Positions 27,101-36,328 of a stretch of DNA of 64,000 bases are shown one piece after another. The position numbers were made by a program, and so were the translations under genes. Position 1 is the first letter of the stretch. Every line of letters starts with the position of its first letter. The notes under the pieces were generated by a model, which saw only the letters and a list, made by a program, of their open reading frames with translations, was not told where the DNA came from and ran no database searches. This DNA comes from Aquisphaera giovannonii. Lineage in GTDB: Bacteria > Planctomycetota > Planctomycetia > Isosphaerales > Isosphaeraceae. The DNA is taken from assembly GCF_008087625.1 (NCBI RefSeq), contig NZ_CP042997.1:1-64000 (forward strand). The letters are read 5' to 3'.

Positions 27101-30100
27101 GGGACGCTGTCGGGCCTGACGTCCATCCCGGGCTTGGTGCTGGGCGACGCGGCGGACTGGTATCGGTTCCAGACGACGGGCGTGGCGACGACGGCGGACT
27201 ACGTGTCGCTGGCGTTCGACCACAAGCAGGGCGACATCGACCTGTACGTGTACCGGTCGGACGGGGCGACGCTGGTCAACTCGGACACCGGGGACAACAT
27301 CTATTACAACTACGACAACGCCCAGGTGTCGCTGCGTGGCGAGCTGGCCGGGACGTTCTACGTGAAGGTGGTGGCGCACGGGACGGGGGCCTACCAGCCG
27401 CCGGGGATCGCCTCCTACGGGCTGTCGATCCACGCGCCGACGGGCCCGGCGGACGACGCGTACGAGGAGGACGACAGCAAGGCGCAGGCGGACGCGGCGC
27501 CGGCGGGGGGGACGAACTCGCCCAATTTCGGGGCACTGCTGGGTGCGTTCTCCGTGCCCAACCTGGTGCTGGGTGACGCGGCGGACTGGTACCGGTTCCA
27601 GACGACGGGTATAGGCGGAGTTAACGACGCCGTGACCCTGGCGTTCGACCACAAGCAGGGGGACATCGACCTGTACGTGTACCGGTCCGACGGGACGACG
27701 CTAGTCGGTAGCGACACCGGGGACAACATCTATTACAACTACGACAACGCTTCCGTCTCCCTCAAAAGTCAGCTTCCTGGCACCTACTATGTGAAGGTGA
27801 TCGCTCACAACACCGGCGCCTACACGCCGCCTGGCATCGCCAACTATACGTTGGCCTTTTCACCCCCGGCGGCGATCGGCGACGACGCGTACGAGGAGAA
27901 CGACAGCAAGGCCCAGGTCGATGCCGCCACGGCCGGGGCCGCGAACTCGCCGAACCTGGGCGTGCTGACCTCGGCGCTCACGATCCCGCACCTGGTGATG
28001 AACGACGCGGCGGACTGGTTCCGGTTCCAGACCCAGGGCGTTGGCACGACGAGCAACGCGATCAGCATCACCTTCGACAAGGCGGCCGGGGACCTGGACC
28101 TGGTCCTCTACCGGTCCGACGGCACGACGGTGGTCCGTTACGCCGACAACGACTACTACAACGGCAACACGGGCACGGAGACGATCAGCCTGGCGGGCGT
28201 CCCCTCGGGGACGTATTACGCCAAGGTCTATCCCCACACAGCCGGCCTCGGCATCGCCGATTACACGCTGACCATCGCCGCGCCCGGCGCCACGGGCGAC
28301 GACGACTATGAGGAGAACGACGGCAAGGCGCAGGTGGACGCCGCAGCGGCCGGGGCCGCGAACTCGCCGAGCCTGGGCGTGCTGACCTCGACGCTTACGA
28401 TCCCGGGCCTCGTCATGGACGACGCCGCCGACTGGTTCAAGTTCCAGACCCAGGGCGTCGGCACGACGGCCAATTCGGTCAGCATCAGCTTCGACAAGAA
28501 CGCCGGCGACCTCGATCTGGTCCTCTACCGCAGCGACGGCACGACGGTGGTCCGTTACGCCGACAACGACTACTACAACGGCAACACGGGCACGGAGACG
28601 ATCAGCCTGGCGGGGGTGCCCGCGGGCACGTATTACGCGGTGGCGTACCCGCACACCCAGGGCTTCGGGATCGCCAGCTACTCGCTGACGATCGCGGCGC
28701 CGGCCGCGACCGGCGACGACGCGTACGAGGAGAACGACAGCAAGGCGCAGGTGGATGCGGCGCCGGCCGGCGGGACCGACTCGCCGAACCTCGGCGTGCT
28801 CACGTCGACGGTCACGATCCCGCACCTGGTGATGAACGACGGGGCCGACTGGTTCCGGTTCCAGACCCAGGGCGTGGGCACGACGGCCAACTCGGTCGGC
28901 ATCAATTTCGACAAGAATGCCGGCGACCTCGACCTGGTGCTGTATCGATCCGACGGCACGACCGTGGTGCGGTCTGCGGACAACGACTACTACAACGGCA
29001 ATGCGGGGACGGAGACGATCAGCCTGGCCGGCGTTCCGTCGGGGACGTATTACGCCAGGGTCTACCCGCACACCGCGGGCTTCGGGATCGCCGATTACAC
29101 GCTGACCATCGCCGCGCCCGGCGCCACCGGCGACGACGCCTACGAGGAGAACGACAGCAAGGTTGACGTGGACTCGTCGTCGGTCGGGAGCGACAATTCT
29201 CCCAACCTGGGGACGCTCGTCTCGTCGGTGACGATCCCGGACCTCGTGATGGACGACGCCGCCGACTGGTTCCGGTTCCAGACGGCCGGCAGCGGGACCA
29301 CCAGCAATTCCATCCACATCGACTTCGACAAGAACGCCGGCGACCTGGACCTGGTCCTGTATCGGGCCGACGGCACCACGCTCGTCAGCTATGCGGACAA
29401 CGACTACTACAACGGGAACACGGGCTCCGAGGCGATCAGCCTCGCCGGCGTTCCGTCGGGGACGTATTACGTCAAGGTCTACCCGCACACCGCGGGCTTC
29501 GGGATCGCGAACTATTCGCTGACCATCGCGGCCCCCGGCGCCACCGGCGATGACGCGTACGAGGAGAACGACAGCAAGGTCCAGGTCGACGCCGCCGCGG
29601 CGGGCGGGGCGAACTCTCCGAACCTGGGAGTGCTGACGTCGAAGCGGACGATCCCGCACCTGGTGATGAACGACGCGGCGGACTGGTTCCGGTTCGAGAC
29701 CCAGGGCGTCGGCACGGCGAGCGACTCGGTGAGCGTCAGCTTCGACAAGGCGTCCGGCGACCTGGACCTGGTGCTCCTCCGATCCGACGGGATCGCCGTC
29801 GTGCGGCACGCGGACAACGACTACTACGACGGCAACACGGGCACCGAGACGATCAGCCTGGCGGGCGTCCCCTCCGGGGTCTATTACGCCGTCGCCTATC
29901 CCCATCGGGCGGGCTTCGGGATCGCGGACTACGCGCTGACGATCGCCGCCCCCGGCGCGACGGGCGACGACGCGTACGAGGAGAACGACAGCAAGGTCCA
30001 GGCGGACGCGGCGCCCGCCGGGGGGACGAACTCGCCGAACCTCGGCCTGCTGACCTCGCCCCTGACGATCCCGGGCCTGGTGCTGAATGACGCGGCCGAC

Positions 30101-33100
30101 TGGTTCCGGTTCCAGACGGACGGGAACGGGACCGCGGCGGACTCGGTCTCGATCACCTTCGACAGGAATGCCGGCGACCTCGACCTGGCGCTCTACGCGT
30201 CCAACGGGACGACGGTCGTACGCTACGCCGACAACGACTATTACGACGGCAACACGGGCACGGAGACGATCAGCCTGGATGGCGTGGCCGCCGGGACCTA
30301 CTACGCGGTGGCGTACTCGCACACGCCGGGCTTCGGCATCGACGGCTACAGCCTGCACCTCGATCCGCCCCCGCCCGCGGCCCGGCCCGGCACGCTGCAG
30401 CTGAGCGGCGCGACGTATTCGGTGGGCGAGTCGGACGGCACGGCGACGATCACCGTCACCCGCGCGGACGGGAGCGACGGGGCGGTCTCGATCCACTATG
30501 CGACGTCGGACGGGACGGCGAAGGCCGGCTCGGACTACACCGCGACCTCCGGGACGCTGAACTTCGCCAACGGCGAGACCAGCAAGACCTTCACCATCCC
30601 GATCACCCCGGACTTCCTCGTCGAGGGGGACGAGGCGCTGAACATCGCCTTGTCGTCGCCCGGGGGCGGCGCGACCCTGGGCAGCCCGGCCTCGGCCGTG
30701 CTGACGATCAGGGACGACGACGCCTACGGCTCGTTCGGGTTCTCGTCGACGAGCTACTCCGTCGCCGAGGGGGGCGGATCCGCCACGATCACCGTCTACC
30801 GGACCGGCGGCACCGCGGGCGCGGTCTCGGTCCATTACGCGACCTCGGACGGGACGGCGAAGGCCGGCCAGGACTACACGGCGGCCTCCGGGACCCTCAG
30901 CTTCGCCAACGGCGAGACCAGCAAGTCCTTCACGGTGCCGATCACCGACGACTCGCTCGCCGAGGGGGACGAGTCGCTCAACCTGTCCCTGTCGTCCCCC
31001 GCGGGCGGCGCCTCGCTGGGCGGCCCGACGACCGCCGCGCTGACGATCGTGGATGACGACGTCGCCGGCACCGTGCAGTTCTCCGCAGCCTCCTACAGCG
31101 TGTCCGAGGGGGGCGGCACGGCGACGATCACCGTCACCCGGAGCGGCGGCACGGCGAGCGGCGTGACGGTCCACTACGCGACGTCGGACGGCACGGCGAA
31201 GGCCGGCTCCGACTACACGGCGAGCTCCGGGACGCTGACCTTCGGCGCCGGCGAGACCGGCAAGACGTTCACCGTGCCGATCACCGCCGACACGCTCGTG
31301 GAGGGGGACGAGACGCTCAACCTGACGCTGTCCTCGCCGGGCGGCGGCGCGACGCTGGGGACGCCGTCCACGGCCGTCCTCACGATCGCCGACGACGACG
31401 TCGCCGGGACCGTCCAGTTCTCGTCCGCCGCGTACAGCCGGGCGGAGGGGGGCGGCACGGCCACGATCACGGTGACCCGCTCCGGCGGCGCGGCGAGCGG
31501 CGTGACGGTCCACTACGCGACGTCGGACGGGACGGCGAAGGCGGGCCAGGACTACACGGCGGCCTCGGGCACGCTGACCTTCGCCGCCAACGAGACCACC
31601 AAGACCTTCGCGGTGCCGATCACCGACGACTCGCTCGTGGAGGGCAACGAGACCGTCAACCTGACCCTCTCGTCGGCCTCGGGCGGCGCGACGCTGGGGA
31701 CGCCGTCCGCGGCCGTCCTCACGATCGTGGACGACGACGTGGCGGGGACGCTCCAGTTCTCGTCCTCGTCGTACAGCCTGGCGGAGGGCGGCGGCGCGGC
31801 GACGATCACCGTCACGCGCTCCGGCGGCTCCGCGGGGGGCGTGACGGTCCATTACGCGACCGCCGACGGGACGGCGACGGCCGGCTCGGACTACACGGCG
31901 GCCTCCGGCACGCTGGCCTTCGCCGCCGGCGAGACGAGCAAGACCTTCACGGTCGCGGTCCTCGACGACCACGTCACCGAGGGGAACGAGACGGTGACGC
32001 TGACGCTCTCGTCGCCGACCGGCGGCGCGACGCTCGGCGGCCCGTCGGCCGCGACGCTGACGATCCTCGACGACGACGACGACGCGTACGAGCCGAACAA
32101 CTCGAAGGCCCAGGTCGACTCCGCCTCGCCCGGCGGGCTCGACTCGCCCAACCTGGGCGTCCTCACCTCCGCGCTGACGATCCCCAACCTCGTGATGAAC
32201 GACGGGGCCGATTGGTTCCGGTTCGAGACCAAGGGCGTCGGCGCCGTGGCCGACTCCGTGAGCGTCACCTTCGACCCGGCGGCCGGCGACCTCGACCTGG
32301 TGCTCTACCGGGCCGACGGGACCACGGTCGCCCGCGCGGCCGCCAATGACTACGGCGTCGGCAACCAGAGCCCGGAGACGATCGGCCTGGCGGGCCTGCC
32401 GTCCGGGGTGTATTACGCCGTCGTCACCCCGCATGACCCGCTGGGGTCGAACCCGAACTACACCCTCAGGATCGTGCCGCCGGCCGCGACGGGGGACGAC
32501 GCGTACGAGGAGAACGACGGCAAGGCCCAGGTCGACGCCGCCTCGCCCGGCGCGGCGGACTCGCCGAACCTCGGCGTCCTGACCTCGACCACGACCATCC
32601 CGAAGCTCGTGATGGACGACGGCGCGGACTGGTTCAAGTTCCAGACGCTGGGCGTGGGGACGGTGGACGACCGCATCAGCCTCGCCTTCGACCCGGCGGC
32701 CGGCGACGTGGACCTGGTCCTCTACCGGGCCGACGGCACGACCGTCGTGCGGGCCGCGGACAACGACTACGACGACGGCAACACCGGCCAGGAGTCGATC
32801 AGCCTGGCGGGCGTCCCCTCCGGGACGTACTACGCCCTGGTCACGCCGCACGCGCCGGGCTTCGGCATCGACCGCTACGACCTGGAGATCGACGCCCCGG
32901 GGGCGACCGGCGACGACGCCTACGAGGAGAACGACAGCAAGGCGCAGGCGGACGCCGCCTCGCCCGGCGCCGCCAATTCGCCCAACTTCGGCACCGTGGA
33001 CACGCTGAAGTCGGTCCTGGGCCTGGTGATGAACGACGGCGCGGACTGGTTCCGGTTCCAGACCGCCGAGAAGGGGACCGTCGGCAACGCGGTCACGATC

Positions 33101-36100
33101 ACGTTCGACCCGGCGGCCGGCGACATGGACCTGTACGTCTACGCGGCCGACGGCACCACGCTCGTCTCCGCCGGCGACAACGACCACGACCGCGGCAACG
33201 GCGGCATCGAGGCCGCGAGCCTGGACGGCCTGCCGGCGGGGACGTACTACGCGGTCGTGGTGCCGCACGCGTCGGGCTTCGGTATCGACCGCTACGACCT
33301 CGAGATCGCCCCGGCGTCGGCGCTCGTCTCGATCGCCGTCAACCCGTCGAACCCGACGGCGCCGAAGGGGACGACGCAGGCGTTCACGGCCACCGGGACG
33401 TACTCCGACGGCTCGTCCCTGGACCTGACGGCCCTCGTCTCCTGGGCGTCGTCGTCGCCGGCCGTCGCGACGGTCGACGGCGCGGGGCGGGCGACGGCGC
33501 TGGCCGTCGGCACGACGACGATCACCGCCTCGCTGGGCGGCATCACGAGCCCCGGCGACACCCTCACCGTCAGCCCCGCGGCGCTGGTCTCGATCGCGGT
33601 CGCGTCCCCGTCCGGCACGTTCGAGTTCGGCTCGAGCCAGCAGCTCGTCGCCACCGGGACCTACACCGACGGCGGGACCGCGGACCTGACCGGCGTGGTG
33701 AGCTGGGCGTCCTCCGACGCCTCCGTGATCACGGTCAGTCCGGAGGGCCTCGCCACCGCGCACGGGACCGGAAACGCGACGATCACCGCCGGCCTGGGCG
33801 GCGTGACCAGCCCCGGCTTCTCGCTCGCCGTGACGCCCGCGGGGACGACGACGGCGGCCTCGGATGCCTCGGCCACCTACAGCACCTCCGGCCAGTCGAT
33901 CCCCCTCTCCGCGACGGTCGGCGGCGGGGGCGGCGGGGCGATCAACGCCGGGAGCGTGACGTTTACCCTGGTGGACGGCGACGGCAACGGGGTGGGCACG
34001 CCCATCACCGTGCCCGTCGTCGACGGGGTCGCCTCGGGGAACTACGGCCTCCCCGCCGGGACGCCCGCCGGCTCGTACGCGATCCGGGCCTCGTACGGCG
34101 GCTCGGCCAACTATTCCGGCTCATACGACTCCGGCCATGGCCTGACCCTGGGCGCGGCCGGCACCGCGACCGCGGCGTCGGGCGCGTCCGTCCCGTTCAG
34201 CGAGTCCGGCCAGTCCGTGCCCCTGACGGCGAGCGTCACCAGCGGCGGCGGGACGGTGGACGCGGGGGACCTGACGTTCACCCTGCTGGACGGCGGCGGC
34301 CATGCGGTGGGCTCGCCCCTCACCGTGCCCGTGCAGGGCGGCGTCGCCTCGGGCAGCTACGCGCTGCCGGCCGGGACGCCGGCCGGCGCGTACACGATCC
34401 GGGCGTCCTACGGCGGGACGCCGAACTTCGGCGGCTCGTCGGATTCCGGCCGGAGCCTGATCGTGGGGGCGTCGGGCACGGCCATCGCGGCGTCGGGCGG
34501 TTCGGTGCCCTTCAGCCTCTCCGGCCAGGCCGTGCCCCTGTCGGCGAGCGTCACGAGCGGCGCGGGGGTCGTGGACGCGGGGAGCGTGACGTTCACGCTG
34601 GTGGACGGCGGCGGCAAGGCGGTGGGCACGCCCCTGACGGTGCCGGTGGCGAACGGCGTGGCGTCCGGGAATTACAACCTCCCGGCGGGCTTGCCGGCCG
34701 GCTCATACGCGATCCAGGCGTCCTATGGCGGGACGCCGGATCTCGGCGGCTCGAGCGACAACAGCCAGGCCCTGGCCGTCACCCCCGCGGCGACGACGAC
34801 CGCGGCGGCGAACGCCTCGGTCCCGTTCAGCGGCTCCCCGCAGTCGGTGCCCCTCACCGCGACCGTCTCCAGCCCGGCCGGGACGGTCGGCGCGGGGAGC
34901 GTGACGTTCACGGTCCTGGACGGCGGCGGCAAGCCGGTGGGCACGCCGCTGACGGTGCCGGTCCAGGGCGGCGTCGCGGCGGGCAGCTACCCGCTGCCGG
35001 CGGGGACTCCGGCGGGCGCGTACACGGTCCAGGCGTCCTACGGCGGGACGCCCGACCTGTCCCCGTCGTCCGACTCGTCGCACGGCCTCACGGTCGAAGC
35101 CGCGGACGTGACGGTGGAGGTGGCCTCGGTCGGCTGGAACCAGGACTCGGCCCCGCTCGCGGACGCCGCCGACGGCATCCGGCTGCTCCCCCCCGGCCGG
35201 GCCAACGACCTCCCCTGGTTCAACATCGACCGGATCGTGGTCACCCTGAGCGAGGCCGTGGCGCTCACCGCCGCCGACGTCAGCGTCCGCGGCCTCAAGG
35301 CGGACTACGGGCCGGTCACCCTCTCCGGGGTCGGTACGACGACCGTGACCGTCACCCTGGCGAAGCCGGTCGCGGCGGCCGACCTGCTGACGCTGAAGAT
35401 CGGCAACGACCGGGTCGTCGCCTACCGGAGGCGGATCGACATCCTGCCGGGCGACGTCAACGACGACAAGGTCGTCAACACGACCGACGGCGTCCTGCTC
35501 CTGAACCAGGCGACGCCCGCGCACGCCTTCCAGCTGAACGACGACATGGACGGCGACGGCTCCGTGACCAGGGCGGACTTCCTGCTCTATCGCCCCGCGA
35601 TCGGAACGACCCTGCCCGCGCCGCCGCCGCAGCTCGCCGCCGGCGGATCCGGCCCCGCGACGGCGGCCGCGATCTCCGACGGGGCGCTGCACGCGGCCCT
35701 CGACGAGGCGATCGCGGCCTGGGCGTCGGCCGGCCTGCCCGCGGCCGGCCTGGCGCGGCTGAGGGGCGTGGCCGTCCGGCTCGCCGACCTCCCCGCCGGA
35801 TACCTCGGCACCGCCGCGATCGGGGGCACGACCGTGGAGATCTCCCCCGACGCCGACGGCCGCGGCTGGTCGACCGGGGCCGCGCCCGTGCCCGGCCGTG
35901 AGGACCTGGTGACGGTCCTCGCCCACGAGCTCGGCCACGCCCTGGGCCTCGCCGATCGCGACCCGGCGGCCGCGCCCGGCGACCTCATGGCGGAGACCCT
36001 CGCGCCGGGCGTCCGCCGGCTCCCCGCCCCCTCCGACGTGGCCGCGATCGCCGCGTCCGGCTCGCCGGACGGCCTGCGGCCCGCCCCGGCCGGCCGCGAC

Positions 36101-36328
36101 GCCGCCGAGGCCGCCGCGATCGGGATCGCGACCTCGCCGGCCTCGCCCCCGCCCCGGCCCGCGACGAAGGGGGCGGCCGTTTCCTTTTCGCATCGCCCCA
36201 TGACCGTCGGGGCCGGCCCGGCCGGTTTCACGGCCCGCTACGCCCCGCCCGCCGGTATAATCGCCGCCCGGAAGGCCCCGGCCGGCCTCACCGACACCAC
36301 CTCCAACCCCGGGAAGATCGCCGAATGA
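24170..36328 (+). CDS. Giant LEPR-XLL surface protein with PPC, Calx-beta, Ig-like repeats and C-terminal metzincin site
   Basis: About 4,052 aa. Order: basic N-terminus with the planctomycete LEPR-XLL motif (VLEPRTLLSA, about residues 36-45); a DUF4347-like domain (about 62-235); 13 pre-peptidase C-terminal (PPC) modules, seven of 143 aa (about 241-1236) and six of 139 aa (about 1237-2066); five Calx-beta domains (about 2073-2639); three more PPC modules (about 2640-3048); two Big_2-type domains (about 3049-3224); four Ig-like repeats of about 105 aa (to about 3644); a dockerin-like Ca-binding segment (DVNDDKVVNTTDG then DMDGDGSVTRADF, about 3760-3800); and a zinc-protease site HELGHALGLAD with His3919, Glu3920, His3923, followed by a Met-turn-like LMAETLAPG. 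ATG at 24170 chosen over an upstream GTG for its GAGG. Predicted secreted or surface adhesin/protease; its stop overlaps the next gene by 4 bp. Confidence 0.85.
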   Translation: MSQASDWFGREMTDRTEGQLKARRRSRARSAMSEVLEPRTLLSAARAVPAVVAATPSPTIERSEPLRVVLISSAVAQAGQVAGAAGPGVIALTYDAATTSTAGLVGLLEGLSASHGGAPIAQLGIVAHGTEGRVSVGGGDAWDEAGLDRDAAALESLRGLLAPGARLDLYSCSVAAGADGKALVDRLASLTGADVYASDDAVGSGSLGDFTWEYVTHAAPGTADLLPASSLERIPGLKLDDPYEPNNSQAQVNAAPAGGANSPNLGTLSGLKTISGLALEDGVDWYRFQTTGVATTADYVSLTFSHSQGDIDLYVYRSDGATLVNSDTGDNIYYAYDNASISLRGELAGTFYVKVVAHSSSHPTIPTYGLSIHAPTGPADDAYEEDDSKAQADAATPGAANSPNLGTLSGLTSIPGLVLGDAADWYRFQTTGVATTADYVSLTFDHKQGDIDLYVYRSDGATLVNSDTGDNIYYNYDNAQVSLRGELAGTFYVKVVAHGTGAYQPPGIASYGLSIHAPTGPADDAYEEDDSKAQADAATPGAANSPNLGTLSGLTSIPGLVLGDAADWYRFQTTGVATTADYVSLAFDHKQGDIDLYVYRSDGATLVNSDTGDNIYYNYDNAQVSLRGELAGTFYVKVVAHGTGAYQPPGIASYGLSIHAPTGPADDAYEEDDSKAQADAAPAGGTNSPNFGALLGAFSVPNLVLGDAADWYRFQTTGVATTADYVSLTFDHKQGDIDLYVYRSDGATLVNSDTGDNIYYNYDNAQVSLRGELAGTFYVKVVAHGTGAYQPPGIASYGLSIHAPTGPADDAYEEDDSKAQADAAPAGGTNSPNFGALLGAFSVPNLVLGDAADWYRFQTTGVATTADYVSLTFDHKQGDIDLYVYRSDGATLVNSDTGDNIYYNYDNAQVSLRGELAGTFYVKVVAHGTGAYQPPGIASYGLSIHAPTGPADDAYEEDDSKAQADAATPGAANSPNLGTLSGLTSIPGLVLGDAADWYRFQTTGVATTADYVSLAFDHKQGDIDLYVYRSDGATLVNSDTGDNIYYNYDNAQVSLRGELAGTFYVKVVAHGTGAYQPPGIASYGLSIHAPTGPADDAYEEDDSKAQADAAPAGGTNSPNFGALLGAFSVPNLVLGDAADWYRFQTTGIGGVNDAVTLAFDHKQGDIDLYVYRSDGTTLVGSDTGDNIYYNYDNASVSLKSQLPGTYYVKVIAHNTGAYTPPGIANYTLAFSPPAAIGDDAYEENDSKAQVDAATAGAANSPNLGVLTSALTIPHLVMNDAADWFRFQTQGVGTTSNAISITFDKAAGDLDLVLYRSDGTTVVRYADNDYYNGNTGTETISLAGVPSGTYYAKVYPHTAGLGIADYTLTIAAPGATGDDDYEENDGKAQVDAAAAGAANSPSLGVLTSTLTIPGLVMDDAADWFKFQTQGVGTTANSVSISFDKNAGDLDLVLYRSDGTTVVRYADNDYYNGNTGTETISLAGVPAGTYYAVAYPHTQGFGIASYSLTIAAPAATGDDAYEENDSKAQVDAAPAGGTDSPNLGVLTSTVTIPHLVMNDGADWFRFQTQGVGTTANSVGINFDKNAGDLDLVLYRSDGTTVVRSADNDYYNGNAGTETISLAGVPSGTYYARVYPHTAGFGIADYTLTIAAPGATGDDAYEENDSKVDVDSSSVGSDNSPNLGTLVSSVTIPDLVMDDAADWFRFQTAGSGTTSNSIHIDFDKNAGDLDLVLYRADGTTLVSYADNDYYNGNTGSEAISLAGVPSGTYYVKVYPHTAGFGIANYSLTIAAPGATGDDAYEENDSKVQVDAAAAGGANSPNLGVLTSKRTIPHLVMNDAADWFRFETQGVGTASDSVSVSFDKASGDLDLVLLRSDGIAVVRHADNDYYDGNTGTETISLAGVPSGVYYAVAYPHRAGFGIADYALTIAAPGATGDDAYEENDSKVQADAAPAGGTNSPNLGLLTSPLTIPGLVLNDAADWFRFQTDGNGTAADSVSITFDRNAGDLDLALYASNGTTVVRYADNDYYDGNTGTETISLDGVAAGTYYAVAYSHTPGFGIDGYSLHLDPPPPAARPGTLQLSGATYSVGESDGTATITVTRADGSDGAVSIHYATSDGTAKAGSDYTATSGTLNFANGETSKTFTIPITPDFLVEGDEALNIALSSPGGGATLGSPASAVLTIRDDDAYGSFGFSSTSYSVAEGGGSATITVYRTGGTAGAVSVHYATSDGTAKAGQDYTAASGTLSFANGETSKSFTVPITDDSLAEGDESLNLSLSSPAGGASLGGPTTAALTIVDDDVAGTVQFSAASYSVSEGGGTATITVTRSGGTASGVTVHYATSDGTAKAGSDYTASSGTLTFGAGETGKTFTVPITADTLVEGDETLNLTLSSPGGGATLGTPSTAVLTIADDDVAGTVQFSSAAYSRAEGGGTATITVTRSGGAASGVTVHYATSDGTAKAGQDYTAASGTLTFAANETTKTFAVPITDDSLVEGNETVNLTLSSASGGATLGTPSAAVLTIVDDDVAGTLQFSSSSYSLAEGGGAATITVTRSGGSAGGVTVHYATADGTATAGSDYTAASGTLAFAAGETSKTFTVAVLDDHVTEGNETVTLTLSSPTGGATLGGPSAATLTILDDDDDAYEPNNSKAQVDSASPGGLDSPNLGVLTSALTIPNLVMNDGADWFRFETKGVGAVADSVSVTFDPAAGDLDLVLYRADGTTVARAAANDYGVGNQSPETIGLAGLPSGVYYAVVTPHDPLGSNPNYTLRIVPPAATGDDAYEENDGKAQVDAASPGAADSPNLGVLTSTTTIPKLVMDDGADWFKFQTLGVGTVDDRISLAFDPAAGDVDLVLYRADGTTVVRAADNDYDDGNTGQESISLAGVPSGTYYALVTPHAPGFGIDRYDLEIDAPGATGDDAYEENDSKAQADAASPGAANSPNFGTVDTLKSVLGLVMNDGADWFRFQTAEKGTVGNAVTITFDPAAGDMDLYVYAADGTTLVSAGDNDHDRGNGGIEAASLDGLPAGTYYAVVVPHASGFGIDRYDLEIAPASALVSIAVNPSNPTAPKGTTQAFTATGTYSDGSSLDLTALVSWASSSPAVATVDGAGRATALAVGTTTITASLGGITSPGDTLTVSPAALVSIAVASPSGTFEFGSSQQLVATGTYTDGGTADLTGVVSWASSDASVITVSPEGLATAHGTGNATITAGLGGVTSPGFSLAVTPAGTTTAASDASATYSTSGQSIPLSATVGGGGGGAINAGSVTFTLVDGDGNGVGTPITVPVVDGVASGNYGLPAGTPAGSYAIRASYGGSANYSGSYDSGHGLTLGAAGTATAASGASVPFSESGQSVPLTASVTSGGGTVDAGDLTFTLLDGGGHAVGSPLTVPVQGGVASGSYALPAGTPAGAYTIRASYGGTPNFGGSSDSGRSLIVGASGTAIAASGGSVPFSLSGQAVPLSASVTSGAGVVDAGSVTFTLVDGGGKAVGTPLTVPVANGVASGNYNLPAGLPAGSYAIQASYGGTPDLGGSSDNSQALAVTPAATTTAAANASVPFSGSPQSVPLTATVSSPAGTVGAGSVTFTVLDGGGKPVGTPLTVPVQGGVAAGSYPLPAGTPAGAYTVQASYGGTPDLSPSSDSSHGLTVEAADVTVEVASVGWNQDSAPLADAADGIRLLPPGRANDLPWFNIDRIVVTLSEAVALTAADVSVRGLKADYGPVTLSGVGTTTVTVTLAKPVAAADLLTLKIGNDRVVAYRRRIDILPGDVNDDKVVNTTDGVLLLNQATPAHAFQLNDDMDGDGSVTRADFLLYRPAIGTTLPAPPPQLAAGGSGPATAAAISDGALHAALDEAIAAWASAGLPAAGLARLRGVAVRLADLPAGYLGTAAIGGTTVEISPDADGRGWSTGAAPVPGREDLVTVLAHELGHALGLADRDPAAAPGDLMAETLAPGVRRLPAPSDVAAIAASGSPDGLRPAPAGRDAAEAAAIGIATSPASPPPRPATKGAAVSFSHRPMTVGAGPAGFTARYAPPAGIIAARKAPAGLTDTTSNPGKIAE
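25306..27450 (+). repeat. Five near-identical 429-bp tandem repeats inside the giant gene
   Basis: Units start at about 25306, 25735, 26164, 26593 and 27022. By translation, units 3 and 5 (R3 and R6 of the protein) are the same, units 4 (two successive copies) are the same, and the first differs by a single T/A change. Two versions alternate in the first third of the unit (ATPGAANSPNLG... or APAGGTNSPNFG...), while the last two thirds are almost unchanged in DNA. The flanking units before 25306 and after 27451 are clearly diverged. Confidence 0.88.

Noticed and set aside
25306-27450. Regular repeats that might suggest a CRISPR array
   Set aside because: Units are 429 bp, in frame and coding; there are no short repeats with unique spacers and no cas genes.
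27860-33763. Long open frame on the minus strand (over 1,900 codons) opposite the giant gene, and a similar one at 24971-27652
   Set aside because: They mirror the repeats of the plus-strand gene in a high-GC background, are Arg/Val/Gly-rich without any domain, and have no ribosome site.
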